Origin: DAOPZC01 sp035353175
GTDB taxonomy: Bacteria; Verrucomicrobiota; Kiritimatiellia; RFP12; UBA1067
Length of the DNA: 64,000 bases
Reading direction: 5' to 3'
NCBI GenBank assembly: GCA_035353175.1
Contig: DAOPZC010000009.1
Span: 1 to 64,000 of the forward strand
Program-made: the position numbers and the translations under genes
In this document: piece by piece, positions 1-8,790 of the stretch
Position numbering within the stretch: position 1 is the first letter of the stretch
Layout of the letters: every line of letters begins with the position of its first letter
Notes under the pieces: model-generated
Seen by the model: the letters and a program-made list of their open reading frames with translations, nothing else
What the model was told of the DNA's origin: nothing
Database searches by the model: none

Positions 1-1809
1 CACCGGCACGGCCGCGTCCATGCCCTGCTCGCTGCCGACGACGAGGTTGAACTCGCGCCCGAGCAGCCCGAGCAGTTCGCACGCCGCCGCGCGGCTCTGG
101 GAGCGCGTCATCGGATGCGCCGGATTCTCGCATTCATCCCAGCCGCACGCCGTCGTCACGTCGATGAACCGCGTGTTGAACGGAACCGTCTGCAGCTCGC
201 GCGCGACGTTGCGGCGTTCGCGCGCGGGCTGTTTGAGCGTACACTGCGTGGCGCAATGATGCGTTTTGCCGTCCTTGCCGCGTACGCCCCACGCCTTGGC
301 CCAATCGTTCGAATCGGCCGATTTCCAGATGATGTCGTCGGGCCAGGCGGACGTGTTGCGGCAGATTTCGTTGTTCGGATCCGGCTTCATCCCGATCGCC
401 TCCATCTGTTCGGGATAGTAGACGTCGCGGTAGCAGTCGTAGCGTCCCACGAGCACGTCCGGCATCGCCGCGAGCGCGGCAACGGTCTCCGCGCCGCCGC
501 CCGAGCTCCACAGGAAACGGTCGAGCCCGGCCGCCTTCAATTCCTTCGCCATGTCGACGGCGCCGGGCTCCTTCCCACCGCCGAAATACCACACGTTCGC
601 CGCGCCCAGCAGACGGTCGATGTGCGGACGCGCCTTCGCCTTTTCGCGGAACGTTTTCACGAGGCCGTTCGCCGCCGCGTACGCGCGGTACCGTTTCGCC
701 ATCGCGACGTAACCGCCCGACGTCAGAAACACGTAGCGCGCGCGCCGCGCGTAACCGAACTGCCCGCGCGTCGGCGCCCACCCCGGCGCGGCCCCCGCCA
801 GAACGCCCTGCGCCCGGTACGTCGTCATCTTCGCGTCGTCCGGCGTTTCGAGAACGGTCATCCAGCCCGCCCCCGCGGTGCCCTCCGAAATGCCGAAGAA
901 CGGCATCGACATCGACGCGCTGTGCGCGGAAAGATCCCCGATCGACAACGTGTTCGTGCCGAGCGGCAGCAGAAAACCTTCGCTGACGGGCACGACGAGA
1001 AAATCCCCCGTCCGGGATGCGAAGGCGTCCGGATACGCGAACGTCCTTTTCAATGCCCCAGCGCCGGAGACGGACGCCGTGAACTCCGCCGGCGCGGACG
1101 GGTCGAGGGCGAAACGGACCGTTCTCTCCCCGCGCGTCAGGGCGTCTGTCACGTCGATTTCCAGTTCCCCCGCCGACGGACGGCGCGCCGCCCGCACGAG
1201 ATAGGCCGGGAAATCGCCCGCCGCCGCGGTGGAAGCCCACGTCCGCCCCGTCCGTTTGTCCGTCACGGAGAGCCCCAGGTTGTCCGCCCGCACGTTCAAC
1301 GCCAGCGCGTCCGACTCCAGCGTCCACTGCTCCGGCAGATCCGCCGCCAGCGGCACGCATCCCACCTTTTCCAGAGTCTCGTCGCCGACGTCGCCCGTGT
1401 ACGGACCTGTTCCGCCGACGCGCGCCTGTATCCCCGTCGCGCCGAGCGGAATCGTGAACACGCTTTCGCACGCTTCGCCCGCGAAGAAATCCTTCGCCCC
1501 GAAGCCCCACATCAGCACCTTCCCCTTTTCACCCGTCAAGACAACCGACACGTGCGCCTGCTGCTTTGCGGGCGCCCCCGGCACCGCGGCCGAACGGCAG
1601 GCCAGACGGAAGACCTCGCCGGGTTTCACCGCGACGTTGCCGCCTTTCAGCGTCAAGGCCCAATCCTGTTTCCCCGTGTGGACGACGCGGTACATCCCGT
1701 TCGTCGCCGTCAGCGAGATTTTCCCGTCGCGCGCGAACGGCGCGCCGTATTCGGCGAAACCGGCGGACGCCGCCAATCCGCACAACAAACCCATCATCAC
1801 TTTATTCAT
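1..1809 (-). CDS. Secreted glycoside hydrolase-like protein, 3' end outside window
   Basis: An open frame of 603 codons with no stop runs off the left edge. ATG at 1809 is preceded by GAAGGATGAAC, a good ribosome site; the in-frame ATG at 1815 would sit directly on that site, so 1809 is preferred. Residues 1-19 are a Sec signal peptide ending in GFA. After a beta-rich N-terminal half comes a barrel-like part with PHIDRLLGAANVWYF (about residue 400), RYDCYRDVYYPEQ and, at the cut end, VVGSEQGMDAAVP. This pattern recalls the DUF5696 and GH101/GH129-like glycosidases (endo-alpha-N-acetylgalactosaminidase type), which would act on glycans outside the cytoplasm. The family name is tentative because I recognise the style rather than a diagnostic motif. 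It lies 54 bp after the HzsA-like gene and may share its transcript. Confidence 0.8.
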   Translation of the reverse strand, partial: MNKVMMGLLCGLAASAGFAEYGAPFARDGKISLTATNGMYRVVHTGKQDWALTLKGGNVAVKPGEVFRLACRSAAVPGAPAKQQAHVSVVLTGEKGKVLMWGFGAKDFFAGEACESVFTIPLGATGIQARVGGTGPYTGDVGDETLEKVGCVPLAADLPEQWTLESDALALNVRADNLGLSVTDKRTGRTWASTAAAGDFPAYLVRAARRPSAGELEIDVTDALTRGERTVRFALDPSAPAEFTASVSGAGALKRTFAYPDAFASRTGDFLVVPVSEGFLLPLGTNTLSIGDLSAHSASMSMPFFGISEGTAGAGWMTVLETPDDAKMTTYRAQGVLAGAAPGWAPTRGQFGYARRARYVFLTSGGYVAMAKRYRAYAAANGLVKTFREKAKARPHIDRLLGAANVWYFGGGKEPGAVDMAKELKAAGLDRFLWSSGGGAETVAALAAMPDVLVGRYDCYRDVYYPEQMEAIGMKPDPNNEICRNTSAWPDDIIWKSADSNDWAKAWGVRGKDGKTHHCATQCTLKQPARERRNVARELQTVPFNTRFIDVTTACGWDECENPAHPMTRSQSRAAACELLGLLGREFNLVVGSEQGMDAAVPV

Positions 1810-1863
1810 GTTCATCCTTCAACGTGTTGAGAACAATCCGCATCCGGTCGCGTGATACCTCTG

Positions 1864-4386
1864 TCAGTCCTTGGCTGGTTTCCACCAGAAGGACTCCCAA
1901 TATTTCGCGTCAATCGCGTACGGGTCGAACGGTTCCGACCGAAGGTCAAAAGAATCCGGCAGAACGCCATACCTCTTCATCCACAGCACATAGCGGTCGA
2001 ATCTCTCCTTGAGCGGCTCTTCGGTCGTGCCGACGGTTTTCCGCCGTTCCTTGCAGGCGCTGATCTGCGCGAGAATGGCCCGGTAATCCGGATCGTTCGC
2101 GTCGGCGAAGACGGCGACCGGTTTCCCGCTTTTGTCCGTGCACCAGCCGAGCCCCCCGGACGCTTTCGGCATCGGGGCGCGGAGGATGGACGACTTTTCC
2201 GGGAAACTCAGGTTGAACAGCGTGTAGTTGTGCAACCACGCGTTCATGGCGTTGTGGGGACGCTTCCCGTGATACGAGTCGGGTTGCGGATCGTCCGGTG
2301 CCTCGTGCGTGGCGCGCGGGCCGAAATCGGCGAGGCCTTTGTGGCAGGAACAGCAGCGGCGCTGCAGGATCGGGTCGATGATCTTGCCGTAGGTCACGCG
2401 CTGCGGCGGGATGAGGCTGCCGTTTCCCTGCTGGACGCTCAGATTGATGCCGGCGACGTTGTTTTCGATCGGGACGTACATCGCGTAGGTGCTCATGTAC
2501 TGGCAGCTCGTCTCGATCCAGAGCCGAACGATGTCCCACTCGCGCGGCGTCACGCTCACGCCGTGGTGCGCGCCGCCGCGAAGCTTCTTCATGAGCGGGC
2601 TCGCTCCCGTGCCGAACCCGTAGGGGGGCGTGTTGCCTTCCTGCGCCCAGCTGTCCGGCACGCTCACCTGGCGTCGCGCGTGGAGCGTGTAGTAGCTCTG
2701 CGAATGGAACTCGTTGGCGTCGCCGGAGAGGTTGACCTTGCCGGACGGCTGGTCGGAGCTGTGGCATTTGACGCAGTTCCGGTCCCAGACGGGCTGCACG
2801 TCGCGGACGTAGTTGGGAATCTCGGGAATGCCCGCGTAAGGTTTGATGGCACTCGGCGGGCGGCGCGTCGCGAGCAGCCCCGCGGTCCGGGGGATCTTCT
2901 GCGTGCGGAACTCGTGGCAGCCCGCGCAGCTCGCCGATTCGCCCGGCATGACCATCGTGAGGCTCAGCATGCGTTTGACGGCGAGGCCGTCCTTGTCCAG
3001 CAGCGCGAAGTAGACGCCGCGCGCGGCCGGAAGCTCGAACGAGGCCGAACCGTCCTCCTCGACCGGCACCGTGCCGAGAACGCGGCGGAACGTCGGGGTG
3101 CTGTGGAGGTTCACGTAGCCGTGCATCCCGTGTCGGCAGAAGGCCTTCGGCAGGTCCTCCATGATCAGGATTTCCTTCACGGAGCCGCGCGCGACGCCGG
3201 CCATGTTGCGGCCGTTGTAGACGTCCGCGACGACCAGGTGCCCGGTCGTCTTCGCGAGGTCGATGCGCCACGGGATGATCTTCTCGCGCGGGTGCGGAAG
3301 GAGGGGCTTCGGGTCGTGCACGACTTTCCCGGCCGTGTAGACCGCCTGGGTCGCGCCGTTCGCGTCGAGCAGGCAGAGGCTCGTGTTGAACGCCGCGAAG
3401 AAGCAGTTTTCCGAAAGCGGGAACGGATCGCGGAAGCCGACCTCGCCGCGCCCCGAGCCGATGTCCCAGCCCAGCTTCGGGAGAAACGGGCTGATGCGGC
3501 GGCCGGACTGCAAAGCGTCCGGCCCGTTTTTCAGATTGACGATCGCGACATCGCCCGCGCTCTCGCGGCGGCCGAAGGCGGGCGAGAAGATGCAGACGAC
3601 CTGGTCGTCCGCGCCGGGGATCGGCATGGCGTCGCACTTCGCGAAGAACGTCGGATAGGGACGCTCCGTGCCGCCGCCCCACAGCAGCTGCTGGTTGGAG
3701 CCGTCGGGGTTCATCACCCAGAGGTCGCGGAAGGACTCCGTCGCGCGGTCGGTGTATTCCCAGCGCGTGTAGAGGATGCGGCCGTCGCGCAGCGGGATCG
3801 GGTGGTCCTCCCACAGCACGTTCGAGCCGAGCGGCAGGATGCGCGAGCCGTCCGCCTCCATGCGGTAGAGGTACGACGACTGCGTGCGGTTGCACGGGAT
3901 GAACCGCTTGCAGCGCGCGGACGAGAACGCGATGCCGCCGTCCGGCAGGTAGCAGGGGTCGACGTCGTCGAACGCCCCGAAGGTGAGCTGCTTGAGCCCC
4001 GTGCCGTCGGCGCCGATTTCGTAGAGATGATACACGTCGTCTCCGCCCTGGTAGTACGCGAAGAGGATTTTCTGCGCGTCGTAGGAGACGCGCGGATCGC
4101 GGATGGCGCCCGCGGCGGTGGCGAGGAGCTCGCGCACCTTGCCGGTGCGGAGGTTGAGGGCGCAGAGGCGCGAGCCGCCTTCCGGATAGATCTTGACCGG
4201 CTCGTCCGCGTACTCTCCGAACGAGGCGTAGCACTGGTACGCCTTGCTGAAATTGCGCTCGGCGAAGACGACCTCTTCCGCGCCGTTCATCAGGGACAGC
4301 GCCCGGGAAACGAGGTCGTCGCCCGCCGCGGCGGCGCAGCACGCCGCGAGGACGAACGACCCGACACATAAGCCGGTTATTTTCAT
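1864..4386 (-). CDS. HzsA-like exported protein with three CxxCH haem-binding motifs
   Basis: 840 residues from ATG 4386, which has TTGGAG upstream; the longer frame to 4413 lacks such a site. A signal peptide or lipobox-like segment (FVLAACC) opens the protein. Residues about 60-330 carry TolB/PD40-type beta-propeller repeats (for example VSYDAQKILFAYY, LPDGGIAFSSARC, LRDGRILYTRWEY). The second half holds CAGCH near residue 486, CVKCH near 537 and CCSCH near 677, so up to three c-type haems could be attached outside the cytoplasm. This layout matches proteins annotated as related to the hydrazine synthase alpha subunit, which are common in PVC bacteria and are not evidence of anammox. A redox role is inferred; the true substrate is unknown. 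A paralogue lies at 10932-14417. Confidence 0.87.
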   Translation of the reverse strand: MKITGLCVGSFVLAACCAAAAGDDLVSRALSLMNGAEEVVFAERNFSKAYQCYASFGEYADEPVKIYPEGGSRLCALNLRTGKVRELLATAAGAIRDPRVSYDAQKILFAYYQGGDDVYHLYEIGADGTGLKQLTFGAFDDVDPCYLPDGGIAFSSARCKRFIPCNRTQSSYLYRMEADGSRILPLGSNVLWEDHPIPLRDGRILYTRWEYTDRATESFRDLWVMNPDGSNQQLLWGGGTERPYPTFFAKCDAMPIPGADDQVVCIFSPAFGRRESAGDVAIVNLKNGPDALQSGRRISPFLPKLGWDIGSGRGEVGFRDPFPLSENCFFAAFNTSLCLLDANGATQAVYTAGKVVHDPKPLLPHPREKIIPWRIDLAKTTGHLVVADVYNGRNMAGVARGSVKEILIMEDLPKAFCRHGMHGYVNLHSTPTFRRVLGTVPVEEDGSASFELPAARGVYFALLDKDGLAVKRMLSLTMVMPGESASCAGCHEFRTQKIPRTAGLLATRRPPSAIKPYAGIPEIPNYVRDVQPVWDRNCVKCHSSDQPSGKVNLSGDANEFHSQSYYTLHARRQVSVPDSWAQEGNTPPYGFGTGASPLMKKLRGGAHHGVSVTPREWDIVRLWIETSCQYMSTYAMYVPIENNVAGINLSVQQGNGSLIPPQRVTYGKIIDPILQRRCCSCHKGLADFGPRATHEAPDDPQPDSYHGKRPHNAMNAWLHNYTLFNLSFPEKSSILRAPMPKASGGLGWCTDKSGKPVAVFADANDPDYRAILAQISACKERRKTVGTTEEPLKERFDRYVLWMKRYGVLPDSFDLRSEPFDPYAIDAKYWESFWWKPAKD

Positions 4387-4468
4387 AGCGTGCTCCAATA
4401 CTCGTCTGTCCACAGCATCGCGCGAATCGGCGCGAAGGGCGGAAGCTTTTTAACCGCCGATTTCGCAC

Positions 4469-5719
4469 TCATGCGGTCAGTGTCGTTATGGGAATGACAT
4501 AAACGCCATCGGGACGACGGTGGGCAAAACCGTTGCCTGTAATGACAACAAGCGCGCGCGGCGGGGGTGTCTTGGCCGTGTCGATTTTCGCCGCAAATTT
4601 CAACAGGTTTCCCGCCGCCGTGTCAGCCGCACCTGCGCCGAGTTTGATTTCAACGGCAACATAGGCGCCGTCTTCTTTTTCGACAATGGCGTCGACTTCG
4701 GTGCCGGCGGAATCGCGGTAATGCCGAACCCGGCCGCCGGCGGTTTGGGCGTAAATGCGGAGGTCGCGAATGACAAGCGACTCGAACAAGAGTCCGAAAT
4801 ACTCCAAATCGCCGAGCAGTTTCGGCTTGTCCAGGCGCAGAATCCCGCACGCGAGTGAAGGGTCGGCGAAGTGGCGTTTGGGCATTTGGCGCAGTGTCGC
4901 GCTGGAACGGATGTGCGCGTTCCACGCGGGAAGGTCTTCAACGAACATCAAGCGATTGAGCGCGTCCAAATAATCCGCCGCCGTTTCCTCCTTGAAGCCG
5001 CCGGTGCCGCCGCGGACATCCGCGGCGAGCGTCGCCACGGAGGCTTCGGTGGAGATGTTTCGCGCAAGCGATTGCATCAGCCGGAAGACCTTGTCGGGGT
5101 CGCGCCGCTTCTCGGAAACGCGGCTGATATCCATTTCCGACGTCAGCGCGGTGTAATCGCGGGAAAAATCGAGCGCGCGCGAAAGTCCTTTGCCCAACAA
5201 GCCCGGCCAACCGCCGAAGAGGATCTTCTCGGCGAGCGCGTCAAGATCGGGCGGGATCTCGGCAGAGGTGACGGACGCACCCGCGAACAACTTCGCAAGC
5301 GAGACCTCGCCAGACGACCAGCCGTTTTCAAACAGCGACATCGGACGCATTCTCATGATAGAAAATCGTCCCGCGCCGGAATGACGGCGTGTGGTCTCGT
5401 CGGGATTTGCGGAACCGGTGAGGATATAAAGCCCGTCCCGTTTCTTGGCATCCACCTCGTGCCGGACGAGATTCCAGAGCTCGGGGAATTCCTGCCATTC
5501 GTCGAGCAGGCGCGGGGCGTCGCCGCGCAGCACACGCTTTGGTTCGATCGTCATGGCGAGCCGCGCCTGAGGGTCGATGTCCAAGCGTGCGACGCTTCTG
5601 GCGAATTGCAAGGCCGTTTCGGTTTTTCCGCATGCCTTGGGCCCCGCGACAAGTACCGCGCCGGCGGCGGTAAGCCGTCGTCGGAGTTCGACATCAGAAA
5701 AACGTGTCTGGTAGTCCAT
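4469..5719 (-). CDS. ATP-binding protein, AAA_14 + DUF4143
   Basis: From ATG 5719 this gives 416 residues; a longer frame to 5758 adds only a hydrophobic stretch and overlaps the upstream repeat array, so 5719 is preferred. Walker A is GPKACGKT near residue 27 and a Walker B-like LLDEWQE follows near residue 70, then a sensor-like LTGSAN. The C-terminal third fits DUF4143, with GTEVDAIVE and VAVEIKLG resembling a degenerate PD-(D/E)xK nuclease fold. Proteins of this type are numerous in gut and sediment anaerobes, and their biological role is not settled. No partner gene is adjacent: the neighbours are secreted proteins, so this looks like an independent insertion. Four imperfect direct repeats lie just upstream of its start. 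Confidence 0.9.
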   Translation of the reverse strand: MDYQTRFSDVELRRRLTAAGAVLVAGPKACGKTETALQFARSVARLDIDPQARLAMTIEPKRVLRGDAPRLLDEWQEFPELWNLVRHEVDAKKRDGLYILTGSANPDETTRRHSGAGRFSIMRMRPMSLFENGWSSGEVSLAKLFAGASVTSAEIPPDLDALAEKILFGGWPGLLGKGLSRALDFSRDYTALTSEMDISRVSEKRRDPDKVFRLMQSLARNISTEASVATLAADVRGGTGGFKEETAADYLDALNRLMFVEDLPAWNAHIRSSATLRQMPKRHFADPSLACGILRLDKPKLLGDLEYFGLLFESLVIRDLRIYAQTAGGRVRHYRDSAGTEVDAIVEKEDGAYVAVEIKLGAGAADTAAGNLLKFAAKIDTAKTPPPRALVVITGNGFAHRRPDGVYVIPITTLTA

Positions 5720-5741
5720 ACGCAGGTAGAATAATGCCAAC

Positions 5742-5830
5742 AAGGGGATAAAAGTCAATCAACTAAGGGGATAAAAAGACAAATTGAGGAGGGATAAAAA
5801 GTAACTTGAAGGACATAAAAGCCAATTTCC
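5742..5830 (-). repeat. Array of four direct repeats upstream of the AAA_14 gene
   Basis: Read on the minus strand, the unit is close to ACTTTTTATCCCCTT, usually preceded by TTG. On the plus strand the conserved ATAAAA cores begin at 5748, 5771, 5794 and 5815, that is, 23, 23 and 21 bp apart, about two helical turns. The copy nearest the gene contains TTGACT (plus-strand AGTCAA 5753-5758), a possible -35 element with ATTATT or TATTCT as -10, so the array overlaps the likely promoter of the ATPase gene. A repressor or self-binding site is inferred from position and phasing only. Confidence 0.7.
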
Positions 5831-5917
5831 AAAAAACGCTAGTCGGCGTCGATCTGTGAAATCTGCGGCAAAAACCGTGTCGGCTTGTCGGTTCCCCTGG
5901 CCTCAAACAGGCGGACA

Positions 5918-8662
5918 TCACCGCACCATAATCAGCAAGCCGAAATCGTAGCTCAGGAAGACCTTGCGGTTGGAGGTGTCGTAGCGGACATGCCACCTGT
6001 CCGGCAGTGCGGCCGAGGCGAACGGGCCGGTCAACGCGCCCGTGTACGAGGCGATCGCATACTGCTGGTCTCTGCTCCATGCGCTCGCGTCCGCCACGGC
6101 CAGCGCCAGACCAGAGAGATTCAGGTCGCCCTGCACGTGCAGCCGGTCGCAGCTTCCGTCAGCCGCGACATCCGCAAGAAAGACGCCGCTCAGCCCGGCG
6201 GGTGGCGCCGCCAGTGTCAAGGTGCCGACCGCGTTGGTGCCGCCCGGCGCGATGGTCTGCGTCACGCTCAGCAGGCTGTTGTTGGACACGGTGCCGCTGC
6301 CGCCCAGGACCGCGAGCGATTGGCTCTTGCCGTTGACGTCGAAGACGGCGTTGGAGGAGACGAGCACACGGCTGCCGGCCATGAGCGTATCGGCAACACC
6401 CAGTTTGAGCGTGCCGGCCTCGACGGACGTCACGCCCGTATAGGTGGCGTTGGTCGAGAGCGTCAGCGAACCGGTGCCGCGTTTGATCAGGCCGCCGTCT
6501 GGCTCTGTTCCCAGATCCGGATCGTGGTTCAACACTTGGTTGATCGAAATCGCGTAAGCCTGACTGTCGATGATCGCGCCGCCGCTCTTCACATAGGCTG
6601 CGGTCAGGTACTGATTCAAGTCGGTCCCGGAACCGCCGATCAAACGTTCACTCGAGGTGGCCCGAAGCGTGCCGCCGTTCAGGTTCAGGATCGAGGTTAA
6701 CGAATTCGGACCATCCGCAAGCCGGGCGCGCGAATAGATGCGGGGAACGGCGACGACCCCGCCGTCGATGTTGCAGACGGTGGTGTACCCGGCGAATTCA
6801 CCGAGCGAAAGGGTGCCCGGCAGGCTCAGAAAGGCATCGCCCGCGACCGTCAGCACGGCGCTGTTTTTTCGGCCGACCAGCAGCCCGCCGCCGGACGCCT
6901 GAGTCAGTGTCCCGCCGCTGAGGAGGATGGTCGAGGTCAAATTCTTCGTGGGGTCAGCACTCCATCTCACACCCAGGTAGACCCATCGTGGCAGGGAGAG
7001 GGAGCCGCCGGTCTGCTCGAAGGTGGCGCCGCCAGCGACCCAGAAAGGGGTGGCATCCTCGCTTTGCGTCGAGGCCGTGTTGATCGCCCATGCGCCATTC
7101 GTGATGGCGGCCTTGCCCTCCAGCGTGCCCAGGGCGCCCAACTGGGTGCCGCCGGTGCCGCCCGAGAGAATCAGCGTGCCGGGACCGGTCTTGCTGACGA
7201 CGCTGTTCGTGGCGACGTTTCCCTGGATGAGGCAAGCCATGGCCAGGGTGGTGTTGGTGGGCACGGCAAACGTTGCCGTGTAGGCGGCGGCGTTTGTGAG
7301 GTTCACGGTTCTGCCGGCGGACAGGCTCAGGTTCGTGGTGGCCTGCAGCGTGGCGGCCGCCGTGATGCTGAGCGCCCCGCCGTCGGCCCCCAGAGCGGTG
7401 TCGGCGTTGATGGCGAGGGTGCCGTTGCTGAGTAATGTGCCGCCGCTGTAAGTGTTCGCGCCCGCGAGGGACAAGGTGCCCGCATTTTTTTTCGCGATGG
7501 CGTTGCCGGTGATCGGGCCGGGCACGGTCAGCGCGGACGCGGCAGGCACATCGAAAGTGATGGTTTTGCCCGCCGAACTGTTGAAGGTCCGGCTGGGAGC
7601 CAGAGTGAAGGACGTGCCGCCGGCCGTTTGGAGCGTGGTGCTATAGGTCGCGAATAGACTGTTGTTGGTATGGCCCAAAGCGGCATCCGAATTGATGTTG
7701 AATGTGGTGCCGTCGGCGCTCGACGTACGCAAATGGTTGGTGAAGGTGTTGACGCCTTGGAGAATGAGTGTTCCGGCGGCCATCCTCAGACCGTTCGGGC
7801 CACCTCCACTCACCGTCCCGCCCAGGGTCAGGGGTTTCTGGCAATAGATGTCCGCGCCGGCCGACTGATTCAGCAGCACGTTGCCGCCCAAAGTCAGATT
7901 GCCTGCGGCCTTGCCCGCGATCGTATTGCCAACCGTGATGAACCGCCAGGTCCTGATCTCCACGTCGTTGGTGACCGTCAGGTTCCCCACAGACTGGATC
8001 CACGCCTGCGAGTCGCCCGGGGTCGCCCCCACGATCAGCTTGCCGGAACCGAAGGCATTCGCGTTGCCGATGGAGAAAGAGGCGTCGTTGCCCGTGATGA
8101 GCGTATTGCCCGTGTAGGTGTTCGCGCCGTTCAGCTGGACGTAATTTTTAGTGGACCCGGTCACCCCGGAGGTCAGGCCGAACGGGCCGCTGATCGCGCC
8201 GTTGAGGATGAGCACGCCTTTGTTCCCGGCGAAATGTCCGGGCACGGGCGCCGCGCTCAGGACCGGGGTCGCGCCCAGCGTGATGGGGCAATTGATGACC
8301 TGGTCGTTTGTCACCCCCCCTCCGAGCGCGATGGTTACATTCCCGGCCAGCGTGAACGGGTTGCCCCCGAGTTTAAAGGCGCCGGCACCTGCGGCGAACG
8401 TGATGCCGTTGACGGTGAGGCCGTCGAGATCATTGGTGGGTGTCAAACGGGTGGCACCCCCGAAAGTCAGTGCAGCGGGGAAGCCAGGGAGCGTGTCCGT
8501 GTCCCAATTATTCGTCGTGCTCCAGTTGTCGTCGCCACCGCCGCCATCCCAGGTGTCGGCCGCCTTCGCCGACTGCGCGAGAAGCGTTGCGAGTAAAATC
8601 GCCGGCAGACTTGTGGCGACAAAACCTGTGTCGAGCTTCATCCTCTGGCTATTGTTCGTCAT
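5918..8662 (-). CDS. Exported autotransporter-associated beta-strand-repeat protein
   Basis: 914 residues. ATG 8662 is chosen because AAGGA lies 8 bases upstream; the inner ATG at 8641 is too close to its AGAGG. A signal peptide of about 34 residues ends in AKA. The rest is a low-complexity beta-helix built from PATR-type motifs such as GTLSLAGANTYSGGTLLSNG and GSLTLSTNATYTGVTSVEAG, the pattern of the autotransporter-associated repeat family (PF12951). No C-terminal beta-barrel or PEP-CTERM anchor is visible; the chain ends in YDFGLLIMVR. It is probably a secreted or surface-attached fibre. The gap to the upstream SGNH gene is 128 bp, so it may have its own promoter. Confidence 0.88.
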   Translation of the reverse strand: MTNNSQRMKLDTGFVATSLPAILLATLLAQSAKAADTWDGGGGDDNWSTTNNWDTDTLPGFPAALTFGGATRLTPTNDLDGLTVNGITFAAGAGAFKLGGNPFTLAGNVTIALGGGVTNDQVINCPITLGATPVLSAAPVPGHFAGNKGVLILNGAISGPFGLTSGVTGSTKNYVQLNGANTYTGNTLITGNDASFSIGNANAFGSGKLIVGATPGDSQAWIQSVGNLTVTNDVEIRTWRFITVGNTIAGKAAGNLTLGGNVLLNQSAGADIYCQKPLTLGGTVSGGGPNGLRMAAGTLILQGVNTFTNHLRTSSADGTTFNINSDAALGHTNNSLFATYSTTLQTAGGTSFTLAPSRTFNSSAGKTITFDVPAASALTVPGPITGNAIAKKNAGTLSLAGANTYSGGTLLSNGTLAINADTALGADGGALSITAAATLQATTNLSLSAGRTVNLTNAAAYTATFAVPTNTTLAMACLIQGNVATNSVVSKTGPGTLILSGGTGGTQLGALGTLEGKAAITNGAWAINTASTQSEDATPFWVAGGATFEQTGGSLSLPRWVYLGVRWSADPTKNLTSTILLSGGTLTQASGGGLLVGRKNSAVLTVAGDAFLSLPGTLSLGEFAGYTTVCNIDGGVVAVPRIYSRARLADGPNSLTSILNLNGGTLRATSSERLIGGSGTDLNQYLTAAYVKSGGAIIDSQAYAISINQVLNHDPDLGTEPDGGLIKRGTGSLTLSTNATYTGVTSVEAGTLKLGVADTLMAGSRVLVSSNAVFDVNGKSQSLAVLGGSGTVSNNSLLSVTQTIAPGGTNAVGTLTLAAPPAGLSGVFLADVAADGSCDRLHVQGDLNLSGLALAVADASAWSRDQQYAIASYTGALTGPFASAALPDRWHVRYDTSNRKVFLSYDFGLLIMVR

Positions 8663-8790
8663 GTAGACATTCCTTGTCTGGCAACATCACGTTTCCCAAT
8701 CGGTAATACCAATTATGCAAGGGGGGAGTGAAAAGAGTCAACATACGATTTCCCTGCTGGGGGTGGGACACCAAGAGCGGAGCGGCATAT

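Noticed and set aside
134..1510. Long frames on both strands over the first gene
   Set aside because: Composition is Arg/Gly-rich without motifs; the true frame is the one with a signal peptide that runs off the left edge.
1852..4371. An 839-codon plus-strand frame
   Set aside because: Low-complexity Arg/Val/Ala-rich translation antisense to the HzsA-like gene with its CxxCH motifs.
1864..4386. Evidence for anammox metabolism from HzsA similarity
   Set aside because: HzsA-like propeller-haem proteins are common in PVC bacteria without anammox, and no hydrazine synthase beta or gamma subunits are nearby.
5742..5830. CRISPR array
   Set aside because: Only four imperfect units with very short spacers and no cas genes in the window.
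8744..8749. TACGAT elements at 8744, 17959, 17980, 37920 and 57699 as one regulon site
   Set aside because: Six bases are expected about a dozen times by chance in 64 kb and the word also fits a -10 box; only the 21-bp pair at 17957-17985 and the longer match at 37919 are worth keeping.
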